Assembly: GCA_020630195.1 (NCBI GenBank)
Contig: JAHDBV010000031.1
Span: 1-44,789 of the forward strand
Reading direction: 5' to 3'
Origin: Acidimicrobiales bacterium
Lineage (GTDB): Bacteria; Actinomycetota; Acidimicrobiia; Acidimicrobiales; SZUA-35
DNA: 44,789 bases
Part shown: piece after piece, positions 1 to 8,189 of the stretch
Position numbering within the stretch: the first letter of the stretch is position 1
Layout of the letters: every line of letters begins with the position of its first letter
Position numbers and translations under genes: made by a program
The notes under the pieces: generated by a model
What the model saw: only the letters and a program-made list of their open reading frames with translations
Databases searched by the model: none
Told to the model about the DNA's origin: nothing

Positions 1-851
1 GGCCGATAGGCGTCGATCCAGATGTCGGCGCCGGCGAGCAGGGTCTCGAACGTGTCGCGTCCCTCGGCGGTGTCGAGATCGACGTCGGTGTTGCGCTTCC
101 CGGCCCCCGTGGCGAGCACGCCGATCTCCACGGCCGGCAGATGGGCGGCCCCGACGCGCAGGACGTCGGCGCCGTGGGCGGCGAGGGTCTGGCCCGCCAC
201 CGGCCCGGCGAGTACCCGCGACGTGTCGAGTACCCGCACACCCGCCAGCGGTGCATCGGCCTCGACGGTCGCCGGCCGCGGAGCGGCGTCGCCCAGTCGA
301 GTGGCTTCGAAGAGCGGGAGATCGGCCGTCGCGATCGCGTGGGGATGCGTCGCCCATTCCTCGAGCGTGCGGAGGGCGGCGCCGATCATGCCGGCGTCGA
401 TCATCGCCGCTTCGAGCTCGAGTGCCGGCCACGTCCGGACCGCGGCGGCGACGGCATCCCGATCGGCGTCCGAGGCGAGTCCCAGCACCGCTCGGACCCC
501 GGCGGCGTGGTGGGCGAAGTTGGCGTGGAACTGCACCAGCCGATCGTCGCCGGTCTCGTAGTACCCCGAGAGCTCGGCCCAGGCCGGCACGGTGGCCCCG
601 TCGACACGGACGTGGGTGGTGAGGGTCGTGTGGAGCCGACGCCGGTCGATGCCGATCGGTGTGGCGCCATCGATCCCGACCGCTCGGATGGCCGCCGCCG
701 CTCCGACGACGGCGGCTTCGACGAGGGTGTCGACGTCGAAGGCGGACGCGAGCGATCCGGGTCCCTGGATCGTGATGCCCTCGAGCGGTGGCGCCGCACC
801 CGGCAGCAGGTCGAGATGATGGTGTGCCCGGTCGACGGGGGAGGAGATCAC
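1..851 (-). CDS. CaiB/BaiF family CoA-transferase (class III), 3' end beyond window
   Basis: Reading leftwards from a GTG at 849-851 the frame stays open for 283 codons to the window edge. The last ~90 residues are the classic start of a class III CoA-transferase fold: AGVRVLDTSRVLAGPVAG, then GADVLRV, then ADIWIDAYR just before the edge. About 190 residues precede this, including AELSGYYETGD and VQFHANFAHHAAGV, which resemble the C-terminal half of such enzymes. The protein therefore looks like the permuted or duplicated CoA-transferases common in actinobacteria. Family members move CoA between an acyl-CoA and a free carboxylic acid; the substrate here is unknown. A stop at 885-887 closes the frame upstream and no in-frame ATG lies between, so GTG 851 is the likely start. 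GGGGAG sits directly beside it, with unusually short spacing. Confidence 0.82.
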   Translation of the reverse strand, partial: MISSPVDRAHHHLDLLPGAAPPLEGITIQGPGSLASAFDVDTLVEAAVVGAAAAIRAVGIDGATPIGIDRRRLHTTLTTHVRVDGATVPAWAELSGYYETGDDRLVQFHANFAHHAAGVRAVLGLASDADRDAVAAAVRTWPALELEAAMIDAGMIGAALRTLEEWATHPHAIATADLPLFEATRLGDAAPRPATVEADAPLAGVRVLDTSRVLAGPVAGQTLAAHGADVLRVGAAHLPAVEIGVLATGAGKRNTDVDLDTAEGRDTFETLLAGADIWIDAYR

Positions 852-932
852 CTCCCCGACGCTAGGACGGCGACCCTGGCCGGGTCATCGTTGATCGGCG
901 CAACGTGGAGCGGCGCACGTCGCCGCGGCAGA

Positions 933-1415
933 TCATCCCAACCAGCGCAGGACCCGGTCGACGGTGTCTGTGACGTCGAGGTCGCCCCGCTCGAGCACGA
1001 GGGTGTCGGGCTCGTCCGGCCCGGGCTGTTCGAGCGTCGAGTACTGGGACTCGACGAGGTCGGCCGGCATGAAGTGGCCGCGTCGTGCGGCTGCCCGGCG
1101 ACGTGCCTCGTCGGGGTCGGGGACGAGCATGACGATGCGGAGCGGACCGGCCGTGCGGAGATGGTCCCGATGGGCTCGCCGCAGCGCGGAGCAGGAGAGG
1201 ACGGCGGGCCCGGCGGCAGCGAGTTCGGCGACGAGTGCGTCGAGCCAGGGCCTCCGATGGGCGTCGGTGAGAGGACGTCCCGAGGACATGCGGGCGACGT
1301 TCTCCGCCGGATGATGATCATCGCCCTCGATGAACCGCCGATCCGTGGCCGCCGCGAGCGAGCGGCCGACCGTCGACTTGCCGGCCGCGGTCGGGCCGGC
1401 CACGACGAGGTGCAC
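933..1415 (-). CDS. gntK: Gluconokinase
   Basis: A 160-residue protein, the usual length for bacterial gluconokinase, which phosphorylates D-gluconate to 6-phosphogluconate in the cytoplasm. A P-loop, GPTAAGKST, lies at about residues 7-15. It is followed by the family signature EGDDHHPAEN and by LTDAHRRPWLDAL, then SCSALRRAHRDHLR and GHFMPADLVESQ, all typical of GntK. Translation starts at GTG, immediately after the TGA of the upstream SDR gene with no gap, so the two genes are almost certainly co-transcribed and probably translationally coupled. No gluconate permease or GntR-type regulator is present in this window. Confidence 0.9.
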   Translation of the reverse strand: MHLVVAGPTAAGKSTVGRSLAAATDRRFIEGDDHHPAENVARMSSGRPLTDAHRRPWLDALVAELAAAGPAVLSCSALRRAHRDHLRTAGPLRIVMLVPDPDEARRRAAARRGHFMPADLVESQYSTLEQPGPDEPDTLVLERGDLDVTDTVDRVLRWLG

Positions 1416-2261
1416 TCAGGCGGCCGTGGTCTCGTCGGCGTCGGTCCCGGCGACGGTGGCTCCGGGCACCGGCGGCCCGATCGGGACGCCGGAGAGCACA
1501 CCCTCGATGATCCGCCGGGGCGCTTCGTTCAGCATGAAGGTCGAGGTCAGTCGGCGTGGGGTCCGGACGTGGCGACGGTCCTTCGCGACGGCCTTCACCG
1601 TGCGCTTGGCCAACTTGTCCGGCGAGGTCTTCGGGATCAGCTGGAGCTGGCGGAGCCGACCGAGCATCGGTTCGAACTCGCGGGCGTCCTCGAGGTTGTC
1701 CCACATCTGGGTGTCGACCGGGCCCGGTGCCACCACGGTGATCCCGATCGGGTGGTCGCGGAGCTCGGCCCGCACCGTGGCCGCGAAGTTGGTGAGGCCG
1801 GCCTTGGTGCCGCAGTAGGCGGCGAGGCCGGGGAACGATGCCGCACCGGCGACCGACGACGTGAACACGACGTGGCCCCGTCCACGCTCGACCATGCCGG
1901 GGAGCACCTGGCGGGTCAGCACCATCGGTGCCTCGAGGTTGAGCCGGGTGACCTGTCGGATCGTGGACGGATCGACATCGACCAGCCATGCCGTGGTCTC
2001 GAGACCGGCGTTGTTGACGAGGACGTCGATCGGTCCGGCCTCGGCCTCGACCCGTTCGACGAGCGCCTCGGTCACCGCGTCGTCGGTGAGGTCGGCCTCG
2101 AAGGCCCGCCCGCCGATCTCGGCAGCGACCTTCTCGAGCGCGTCGACGCTCCGTGCGGCGACCGAGACCCGGGCACCGGCCGCTGCGAAACGGGAGGCCA
2201 TGGCCGCGCCGATGCCGCGGGAGGCCCCGGTGATGAACACGTGTGCACCGTCGAGTTCCAT
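1416..2261 (-). CDS. SDR family oxidoreductase
   Basis: Classical short-chain dehydrogenase/reductase of 281 residues. It shows the N-terminal cofactor motif TGASRGIG (about residues 10-17), the NNAG motif, and the active-site Ser with Y-C-G-T-K (the YxxxK pair). The ~30 residues beyond the usual 250 form a basic tail of unknown role. The open frame extends further upstream, but I place the start at ATG 2259-2261: the SDR fold begins there (MELDGAHVFITGASRG) and a TAGGGT -10 box lies 8 nt before it. The gene is divergent from thrB and runs directly into gntK. The substrate cannot be told from sequence. Confidence 0.88.
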   Translation of the reverse strand: MELDGAHVFITGASRGIGAAMASRFAAAGARVSVAARSVDALEKVAAEIGGRAFEADLTDDAVTEALVERVEAEAGPIDVLVNNAGLETTAWLVDVDPSTIRQVTRLNLEAPMVLTRQVLPGMVERGRGHVVFTSSVAGAASFPGLAAYCGTKAGLTNFAATVRAELRDHPIGITVVAPGPVDTQMWDNLEDAREFEPMLGRLRQLQLIPKTSPDKLAKRTVKAVAKDRRHVRTPRRLTSTFMLNEAPRRIIEGVLSGVPIGPPVPGATVAGTDADETTAA

Positions 2262-2269
2262 GACGCAGG

Positions 2270-2275
2270 ACCCTA
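2270..2275 (-). promoter_or_regulatory. Putative -10 box (TAGGGT) of SDR-gntK operon
   Basis: Read on the minus strand, TAGGGT ends 8 nt before the ATG of the SDR gene. Transcription would start at or next to the start codon, giving a leaderless or nearly leaderless mRNA. No convincing -35 box is visible. Confidence 0.45.
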
Positions 2276-2320
2276 GATGCCGCCGACGTCGTCGTCCCGC
2301 CCGACGGCGAGGGGCCCAAC

Positions 2321-2326
2321 TAGACT
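2321..2326 (+). promoter_or_regulatory. Putative -10 box (TAGACT) of thrB
   Basis: TAGACT lies 8 nt before the GTG start of thrB. There is no Shine-Dalgarno sequence in between, which fits a leaderless transcript. It sits back to back with the SDR promoter in a 73-nt divergent intergenic region. Confidence 0.45.
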
Positions 2327-2334
2327 CCGGCGCC

Positions 2335-3147
2335 GTGACCGTCGTACGCGCTCCCGGATCCTCGGCCAATCTCGGATCGGGCTTCGACGTCATCGGCCTC
2401 GCCGTCGATCGGCACGTGACGGTGAACGACACCGGTGTCGGCGACGTCTGCGGACCGGAGCACATCGCCCGGATCGCCTACGACGCCGCCGGTGGGCCCG
2501 GCGACCTCTGGTTCGACGTGGGCTCCGTGCCGCCGAGCCGAGGCCTCGGCTTCTCCGCAGCCGCCCGAGCCGCGGCGGCCGTGCTCGCACGGCTCCATGC
2601 CGGTGACGATCTCGACACCGCGCGGGCCGCGGCCTACGAGGTCGTGTTCGATCTGGAGGGCCATGGCGACAACGCCGCTCCCGCGGTGTTCGGCGGCACG
2701 CACCTCATCGCCGGACGGACGAACCACCGGTTGCCCGACCGTTGGCCCGGGCGTCTCCTCGTCTGGGTGCCCGAGACCGAGACCAGCACCGACGAGTCGA
2801 GGTCGTGCCTCGAACCGATGGTGAGCCGGGAGGACGCGGTCCACAATCTCGGGCGCTTCGGTCTGCTGATCCACGCGATCCACCTCGACGACGTGTCGAT
2901 GCTCGCCTCGGCCACCGCCGATCGACTGCATCAGGACTGCCGCTTCGAGGCGGCACCCCACACGAAGGCCGCCGCCGACGCCGCGCTCGCCGCCGGTGCC
3001 GTGGCCACCTGGTTGAGCGGCAGCGGGCCGACGGTGGCCGTGGCCGTCACCGACGACCGGGTCGACGAGGTGCTCGCCGCCCTGCCGGCCGACGGGGTGG
3101 CCTCCGAGGTGACGCTCGACGTGGCGGGCGCGATCCCCGTCGACTGA
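2335..3147 (+). CDS. thrB: Homoserine kinase (GHMP family)
   Basis: ATP-dependent phosphorylation of L-homoserine to O-phosphohomoserine, the step before threonine synthase. The 270-residue protein has the GHMP-kinase layout: N-terminal APGSSANLGSGFDVIGLAV, the ATP-binding PPSRGLGFSAAA at about residues 63-74 (family motif PxxxGLGSSAA), and the C-terminal glycine-rich LSGSGPTV. The frame is open upstream, but homology begins at GTG 2335, just behind a TAGACT box. thrA and thrC are not adjacent, which is unusual for actinobacteria, where hom-thrC-thrB are often clustered. The kinase could in principle act on a related substrate, but the N-terminal motif is typical of ThrB. Confidence 0.88.
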   Translation: MTVVRAPGSSANLGSGFDVIGLAVDRHVTVNDTGVGDVCGPEHIARIAYDAAGGPGDLWFDVGSVPPSRGLGFSAAARAAAAVLARLHAGDDLDTARAAAYEVVFDLEGHGDNAAPAVFGGTHLIAGRTNHRLPDRWPGRLLVWVPETETSTDESRSCLEPMVSREDAVHNLGRFGLLIHAIHLDDVSMLASATADRLHQDCRFEAAPHTKAAADAALAAGAVATWLSGSGPTVAVAVTDDRVDEVLAALPADGVASEVTLDVAGAIPVD

Positions 3148-3207
3148 CCCGGGCCCTCGTCCGATCGATCGGCCGCGGAACCGAACCATCGGCCGATACC
3201 GCTCACC

Positions 3208-4446
3208 GTGGCGCTCCGCCACCGTGTGTGCATGGCACTCGCAACCGCACCTTCACCGGCGCGCCACCCGATCCGGCCGCCCGTCGACCCCCGTCCGGCC
3301 GCTCGCCGTCGGCGGCGACGCACCGCCGGCGTCGCCGCCCTCATCGTCGCCGCATCGCTCGCCTACGACCGAGCGGGGCTGTTTCTCGTTCCGCTCCTGT
3401 TCGTGCTGATCGTTCCGTTCGAGAAGCGGTTCCCACGACACCCCGAGCAGAAGCTCCGTCGACCCCAACTCGGCACCGACCTCGGCTACGTGCTCGCGCA
3501 GCCGGCGACCACCTTCATCGGGGCCCTGGTGCTCGTGCCGGTCGGCCTGGTGTCCCTGGCGTGGCTGCCCGGCCTCGCCGTCCGCCCGCTCGTGGTGATG
3601 ATGCCCCTCTGGCTCCAGGTCGTCCTGGGCTTCCTGGCCTTCGATCTCATCATCTACTGGGCCCACCGTTGGAGCCACGAGATCCCGTTTCTCTGGCGCT
3701 TCCATGCCGTGCACCACTCCACCGAGACGCTCGACTGGGTGTCGGGATTCCGGAACCACCCGTTCGACGGCGCCATCATCGCCCCGCCCGTCGTGTTCCT
3801 CCTCGCGGCGGGTTTCCCGCTCGAGTTCACCGGCATCGTGGCGTTCCTCCAGATCGCCACCGGGCTGTTCCTGCACGCCAACGTGCGGTGGCGGCTCCGG
3901 CCCCTCCACCGCATCGTCATCACACCCGAGTTCCACCACTGGCACCACGCCAACGACCCCGAGGCGATCAACAGCAACTACTCGGTCTTCCTGCCGGCGT
4001 GGGATCTGTTCTTCCGGACCTACTTCATGCCCGCCGACCGGCGTCCCGAGGTCTACGGGATCGACGAGCCGATGGCGCCCGGCATGGTCGGCCATTTCCT
4101 CCATCCGTTCCGGGGGATCCGGTCGGACTGGTGGCGATTGCCGTTCCGGGCGATCCGACACCCGTGGCGGGCGATCCGGGCGCTCGGGCGCGGGCTGCGT
4201 CATCTCGCGGAGGAGATCCGTCGGGTCGGGTGGCGTCGCCCGGCCGCAATGGACAGGTCAGCGGAACCGGTCGACCGTCAACCCACCCGGGTCGATCCGC
4301 TCGTCGAGGGGCTCGCCGAGGGCCATCGAGGCGCAACAACGAGCCGCACCCGGGGCGGTCTGGATGCCGGTGCCGCCTTGGCCGACGCACCACACGAACC
4401 CGGGGTGGTCGGGGTCGGGCCCGAGCACCATCGACCGGTCGGGTGA
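3208..4446 (+). CDS. Sterol desaturase / fatty acid hydroxylase family membrane protein
   Basis: Integral membrane diiron oxygenase of the fatty-acid-hydroxylase superfamily. The three histidine clusters that bind iron are present: HRWSH (about residue 153), HAVHH and HHWHH. About four hydrophobic segments surround them (roughly residues 40-70, 95-125, 130-150 and 190-220). The substrate (sterol, carotenoid or fatty acid) is unknown. Two starts are possible: GTG 3208, about 8 nt after a weak TACCGC element, or ATG 3232; the N-terminus is basic and not conserved, so either would work. The last ~63 codons lie opposite the 3' end of the convergent oxidoreductase gene, and that part has no recognisable domain; the true stop might differ. 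Confidence 0.83.
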   Translation: MALRHRVCMALATAPSPARHPIRPPVDPRPAARRRRRRTAGVAALIVAASLAYDRAGLFLVPLLFVLIVPFEKRFPRHPEQKLRRPQLGTDLGYVLAQPATTFIGALVLVPVGLVSLAWLPGLAVRPLVVMMPLWLQVVLGFLAFDLIIYWAHRWSHEIPFLWRFHAVHHSTETLDWVSGFRNHPFDGAIIAPPVVFLLAAGFPLEFTGIVAFLQIATGLFLHANVRWRLRPLHRIVITPEFHHWHHANDPEAINSNYSVFLPAWDLFFRTYFMPADRRPEVYGIDEPMAPGMVGHFLHPFRGIRSDWWRLPFRAIRHPWRAIRALGRGLRHLAEEIRRVGWRRPAAMDRSAEPVDRQPTRVDPLVEGLAEGHRGATTSRTRGGLDAGAALADAPHEPGVVGVGPEHHRPVG

Positions 4447-5382
4447 GAAGGTCCGCAACCCCGCCCAACTCGACGCCACCGTGCGGATGTCGAGCGTGGT
4501 GTGGCTGTTGATCCGCTCGATCGCGATCGCCACGTCGAGTTCCTCGGGCTTCGCGTCCATCGGCGCCGACGGGGTCTCGTCCGCGGGCGAGCAGAGGAAC
4601 TGGGCACCGTCGGGTTTCAGGTACCAGGTGTGCTCGGCGTCGGCCACGAGCGGCCACCCGGCGGACTCGTGGTCCCACGGCGAGCGGACCATGAACGCCG
4701 TGCGCCGCAGCGGTGTGAGCCCGACCGGCTCGACCCCGGCGGCGGTGGCCACGACGTCGCCCCACGCCCCGGCGGCGTTCACGACGATGTCGGCGTCGAT
4801 CGGTCCGGTGGTGGTCTCGACCCGCCAGCCCGAGCCGTTCGCTCGGGCGGCGTCGAGGCGGGTGACGGTGGCGATCGTGCCACCGGCCGCCCGGAACCCG
4901 CGGACGAAGGCCTGGTGGAGACCGGCGACGTCGATGTCGGCCGACTCGGGCTCGAGGACATAGCGGTGACCGTCGGTCGGGGCGAGGAGTGGTGCCCGGC
5001 GGCGCGCCTCGTCACCGTCGATCTCGGTGATCGTCGGATTGGCCAGACGACCCTCGGCGAGGGTCCGCTCGATGGCCTCGTCCTGCTCGACGGTCCCGAC
5101 CGTCAGCAGCGCCCGCTCGGTCAGCAGCGGCGCGTCCGTGAGCCCCTCGGGGGGCTCGTGGAAGAACGGGAGCGAGGTCGTCGTGAGCGGGCGGAGGGCC
5201 TGCGCCCCGTAGTTCTCGATGAGTTGGGCGGCGGAGCGGCCCGTGGTGTGATGAGCGAGGGTCGCCTCGGCCTCGACGAGTGTGACCGAGACACCGCCGC
5301 GCGGTCGACCGTCCGGCTCGGCGGCGAACGCCCAGGCCGCCGAGACCCCGGCGATCCCCCCACCGACGACGACGACCCTCAT
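4258..5382 (-). CDS. FAD-dependent oxidoreductase (D-amino acid / sarcosine oxidase-like, DAO family)
   Basis: A 374-residue flavoenzyme of the DAO family. The N-terminal dinucleotide-binding motif VVVGGGIAGVSAAW is followed by an acidic beta2 end (LVEAEA) and HHTTGRSAAQL. The C-terminal flavin-contact region VGQGGTGIQTAPGAA is also typical. Such enzymes oxidise D-amino acids, glycine or N-methyl amino acids to the imine with H2O2 release. The gene lies 105 nt downstream of an N-acyl-D-amino-acid deacylase on the same strand, which suggests that the deacylated D-amino acid is its substrate (inference). Its 3' end overlaps the convergent hydroxylase gene by 189 nt. Confidence 0.85.
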   Translation of the reverse strand: MRVVVVGGGIAGVSAAWAFAAEPDGRPRGGVSVTLVEAEATLAHHTTGRSAAQLIENYGAQALRPLTTTSLPFFHEPPEGLTDAPLLTERALLTVGTVEQDEAIERTLAEGRLANPTITEIDGDEARRRAPLLAPTDGHRYVLEPESADIDVAGLHQAFVRGFRAAGGTIATVTRLDAARANGSGWRVETTTGPIDADIVVNAAGAWGDVVATAAGVEPVGLTPLRRTAFMVRSPWDHESAGWPLVADAEHTWYLKPDGAQFLCSPADETPSAPMDAKPEELDVAIAIERINSHTTLDIRTVASSWAGLRTFSPDRSMVLGPDPDHPGFVWCVGQGGTGIQTAPGAARCCASMALGEPLDERIDPGGLTVDRFR

Positions 5383-5414
5383 GCCGCGCTCGAACTGGTG
5401 GGCGTGGGCCGCGC

Positions 5415-5435
5415 GCCGGCGAGGGGAGCGCCGGC
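5415..5435. terminator. Candidate hairpin between deacylase and oxidase genes
   Basis: GCCGGCG and CGCCGGC arms of 7 bp flank a 7-nt loop. It lies just after the deacylase stop (minus strand) and before the oxidase start. There is no U-tract, so it could be a weak terminator, an mRNA-stabilising stem or a processing site. Confidence 0.3.
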
Positions 5436-5487
5436 GGTCCGTGCGTGTGCCCGACAGCTCAGGTGCATCAGCGACCCGGGGCTCGCA

Positions 5488-7218
5488 TCAGGATGCGGGG
5501 GCGGCCTGCGGGCCCCTGATCAACCGACCGGGGAGCTCACCGGTGAACTCGTCGTGCTCGGCCACGACGGCGCCGGCGCACACCGTGGCGGTGTAGCCCC
5601 GGGCCCGCTGCACGTAGCGGCGGGCGCCGGTCGGCAGGTCCCAGGCGATGCGTGGTGCCTCGACGTCGAGGGCGGCGTGATCGAACACGTTGAGATCGGC
5701 CCGGTACCCGGGTGCGACGACACCCCGGTCGTGCAGGCCGACATGGCTCGCCACCTGCGCCGTCTGTCGGTGGACCATCGCCTCCAACCCGAGCCGATCG
5801 CCCGGGCGGTCCCGGGTCCAGTACTGGATCATGAACGTCGGCATGCCGCCGTCGCAGATCGCCCCACAATGGGCGCCGCCATCGGAGAGCCCCATCAGCG
5901 TGCCCGGGTGCTGCTGCAGCGTGTGGGTCAGGTCGAGGTTCCCGCCCGTGTAGTTCATGAGCGGGAAGTAGAGCAGGCCCTGACCGTCGGCTTCGTCGAG
6001 GCGGGCCATGGCGTACTCGGCGGGGGACACCCCCTCGGCGGCGGCGAGTGCGGCGACGGAGCGTTCGGGCCCCGGCTCGTAGTCGGTCTCACCCGTGAAC
6101 GGGAACATCTTCGACCAGGTCCCCGTGACGAACCGCCCGAAGCTGGTGGTCCCGGCCACGGCGTCCTCGGTGACGAGGGCGGCTCGGATGGCCGGGTCGG
6201 CGAGTGCGGCACGCCGGGCGGGCCGATCCAGAGCAGCGAGACGTCGCCACGTCGGGGTGTGGATGAACGGATGGACGGTGCCGTCCCAGGACATGAGGAT
6301 CCCGATCGCCCGACCGGCGATCTGGGCCTTCACCCCGAGCCCGTCGGCGGCGGCCTGCTCGAGCAGCGGAAGCACGTCGCGCCAGACATCGGGGGCCGCG
6401 TCGATCTGGTTGAGATTGAAGGTGACCGGGCCGCCGGTGATCTCGGCGATCGCCCGGAGCCAGCCGAACGCCCCCGGCACATCGGGATGGTGGAGCGCCG
6501 ACTGGAACACCCCATGGCCCGCATCCGCGATGGCGTGACCGAGCATCAACAGTTCGTCGACCTCCGCGTGGGTGCCGGGCACCACCTCGCCCCGGATGGT
6601 CTTGTGCAACGGCGTCCTCGACGTCGACACGCCGAGTGCGCCGGCTCGCAGTGCCGAGGTGACGAGGCGTTGCATCTCGGCGAGGTCGTCGGCCGAAGCC
6701 GCCTCGTGGCCGACGCCACGCTCACCCATCACGTGGGTCCGGACCGCCACATGGGGGACCTGCGCACCGAGGTCGGCCACGAACGGGCGCCGGCCGAGAT
6801 CGTCGAGGTACTCCTCGAAGCTCTCCCAGCCCCACTCGATGCCATCGGTGAGTGCGGCACCGGGAATGTCCTCGACACCCTCCATCACCTCGACGAGGTA
6901 CTCGCGACGATCGGGGGCGACCGGCGCGAAGCCGACCCCGCAGTTGCCCATCACCGCGGTCGTGACGCCGTGCCAGCCGGACGGGGTGAGATACGGATCC
7001 CACGTGGCCTGGGCGTCGTAGTGGGTGTGGATGTCGACCCAGCCCGGCGTGACGAGCTGGCCGTCGGCGTCGATCTCCCGCCGACCGGGCCCGACCTCGC
7101 CCGGTCGGTCGCCCACGGCGGAGATCACGCCGTCGTCGATCGCCACGTCGGCCACCCTGCGGGCTGCGCCCGTCCCGTCGACGACGGTGCCACCACGGAG
7201 AACGAGGTCGTGTGCCAT
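5488..7218 (-). CDS. N-acyl-D-amino-acid deacylase (amidohydrolase family 3)
   Basis: A 576-residue metal-dependent amidohydrolase. The start DLVLRGGTVVDGTGAARRV, the metal-binding DIHTHYD (about residues 65-71), the HGVTT segment, GNCGVGFAP and the C-terminal LSDGGAHCGAICD are the landmarks of the D-aminoacylase group. It hydrolyses N-acyl-D-amino acids (or related N-acyl compounds) to a carboxylate and a free D-amino acid. I choose ATG 7216-7218 rather than the GTG nine bases upstream, because a TACGGT -10 box lies exactly 7 nt before the ATG and would leave the GTG outside the transcript. The downstream FAD oxidase suggests a two-step D-amino-acid catabolic unit. Confidence 0.87.
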   Translation of the reverse strand: MAHDLVLRGGTVVDGTGAARRVADVAIDDGVISAVGDRPGEVGPGRREIDADGQLVTPGWVDIHTHYDAQATWDPYLTPSGWHGVTTAVMGNCGVGFAPVAPDRREYLVEVMEGVEDIPGAALTDGIEWGWESFEEYLDDLGRRPFVADLGAQVPHVAVRTHVMGERGVGHEAASADDLAEMQRLVTSALRAGALGVSTSRTPLHKTIRGEVVPGTHAEVDELLMLGHAIADAGHGVFQSALHHPDVPGAFGWLRAIAEITGGPVTFNLNQIDAAPDVWRDVLPLLEQAAADGLGVKAQIAGRAIGILMSWDGTVHPFIHTPTWRRLAALDRPARRAALADPAIRAALVTEDAVAGTTSFGRFVTGTWSKMFPFTGETDYEPGPERSVAALAAAEGVSPAEYAMARLDEADGQGLLYFPLMNYTGGNLDLTHTLQQHPGTLMGLSDGGAHCGAICDGGMPTFMIQYWTRDRPGDRLGLEAMVHRQTAQVASHVGLHDRGVVAPGYRADLNVFDHAALDVEAPRIAWDLPTGARRYVQRARGYTATVCAGAVVAEHDEFTGELPGRLIRGPQAAPAS

Positions 7219-7225
7219 GTGCACC

Positions 7226-7231
7226 ACCGTA
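7226..7231 (-). promoter_or_regulatory. Putative -10 box (TACGGT) of deacylase gene
   Basis: On the minus strand TACGGT is followed by 7 nt and then the ATG at 7218. This spacing decides the start codon against the GTG at 7227. Confidence 0.45.
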
Positions 7232-7289
7232 ATCGGCGGGTGCGGTGCGACTCGAAGGCGCCGCAGCCGCCGGTCGGGCTCGCACAGGC

Positions 7290-7318
7290 TTGGTCGGCCG
7301 GGGTGGGCGACCTAGGGT
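7290..7318 (+). promoter_or_regulatory. Putative promoter TTGGTC-N17-TAGGGT of SDR gene
   Basis: A -35-like TTGGTC (7290-7295) is separated by 17 nt from TAGGGT (7313-7318), and the ATG follows 6 nt later. The same TTGGTC appears before the acyl-CoA dehydrogenase gene. A leaderless transcript is expected. Confidence 0.5.
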
Positions 7319-7324
7319 CCGGCC

Positions 7325-8185
7325 ATGGACATGAAGGATCGGGTCGTCGTCATCACGGGTGGAGGATCGGGCATCGGCGAGGCACTCGCCGTGGCCTGCC
7401 ACGACGCCGGGGCCCGCCACGTCGTGGTCGCCGACCTCGACGGTGCCGCGGCCACGGCCGTCGCCGAGCGCATCGGCGGGACGGGCGTGGCCATCGACGT
7501 GCGCGACGAAGCCGCGATCATCGACCTCGTCACCACGACCGAGGACGCCCACGGCCCGATCGACGTGTTCGTGTCGAACGCCGGCTACGTCACGAACGGC
7601 GGCCTGGAGGACTCCAACGAGTCGGTCCAGGCCATGTGGGAGGTGCATGTGATGTCGCACATGTCGGCCGCCCGTGCAGTGCTGCCGTCGATGATCGCGA
7701 ACGGCGGCGGCTACCTGCTCAACACCGCCTCAGCCGCCGGATTGCTGTCCCAGATCGGGTCCATGGCGTACTCGGTCACGAAGCACGCGGCGGTGGCGTT
7801 CGCCGAGTGGATGTCGATCACGCACCACCACCAGGGCATCCGGGTGTCGGTCCTGTGCCCCCAGGCGGTCGACACCAACATCATCCGGAACTCACCCGAC
7901 CCCAAGATCCGCGCCGTGGCCGAGGCCATGGAGGGCGACGACTCCGATCTTGCCGGCGGTGTGGCCGCCGGCGACGGCGTGGTGTCGTCCGAAGACGTCG
8001 CACGAGCCTGTCTCGAGGCGATGGGCGAGGAGCGGTTCCACGTGCTCCCACACCCCGAGGTGCAGACCTACGTCGAGCGCAAGGCCACCGACGTCGATCG
8101 TTGGCTCGGCGGCATGCGACGCTTCCAGAGCGCCCTCGCCGGGGACGGTCCGTTGCCCGGCGACAAGATGGCGCCGAAGGTCTGA
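7325..8185 (+). CDS. SDR family oxidoreductase
   Basis: Classical SDR of 286 residues with TGGGSGIGEA at about residues 11-20, SNAG in place of NNAG, and the catalytic Ser with Y-S-V-T-K (YxxxK). The C-terminal third (from about residue 190) is longer than in minimal SDRs and holds EDVARACLEAMGEERFHVLPH, a pattern seen in actinobacterial SDRs linked to lipid or steroid metabolism. The substrate is unknown. The gene stands alone on the plus strand and converges on the polysaccharide locus, with only 4 nt between the two stop codons. Confidence 0.88.
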   Translation: MDMKDRVVVITGGGSGIGEALAVACHDAGARHVVVADLDGAAATAVAERIGGTGVAIDVRDEAAIIDLVTTTEDAHGPIDVFVSNAGYVTNGGLEDSNESVQAMWEVHVMSHMSAARAVLPSMIANGGGYLLNTASAAGLLSQIGSMAYSVTKHAAVAFAEWMSITHHHQGIRVSVLCPQAVDTNIIRNSPDPKIRAVAEAMEGDDSDLAGGVAAGDGVVSSEDVARACLEAMGEERFHVLPHPEVQTYVERKATDVDRWLGGMRRFQSALAGDGPLPGDKMAPKV

Positions 8186-8189
8186 GAGC

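Noticed and set aside
1556-2465. Extra N-terminal 68 residues on the SDR at 1416-2261
   Set aside because: They read through the divergent promoter and thrB 5' end, have no SDR homology, and the -10 box lies inside them.
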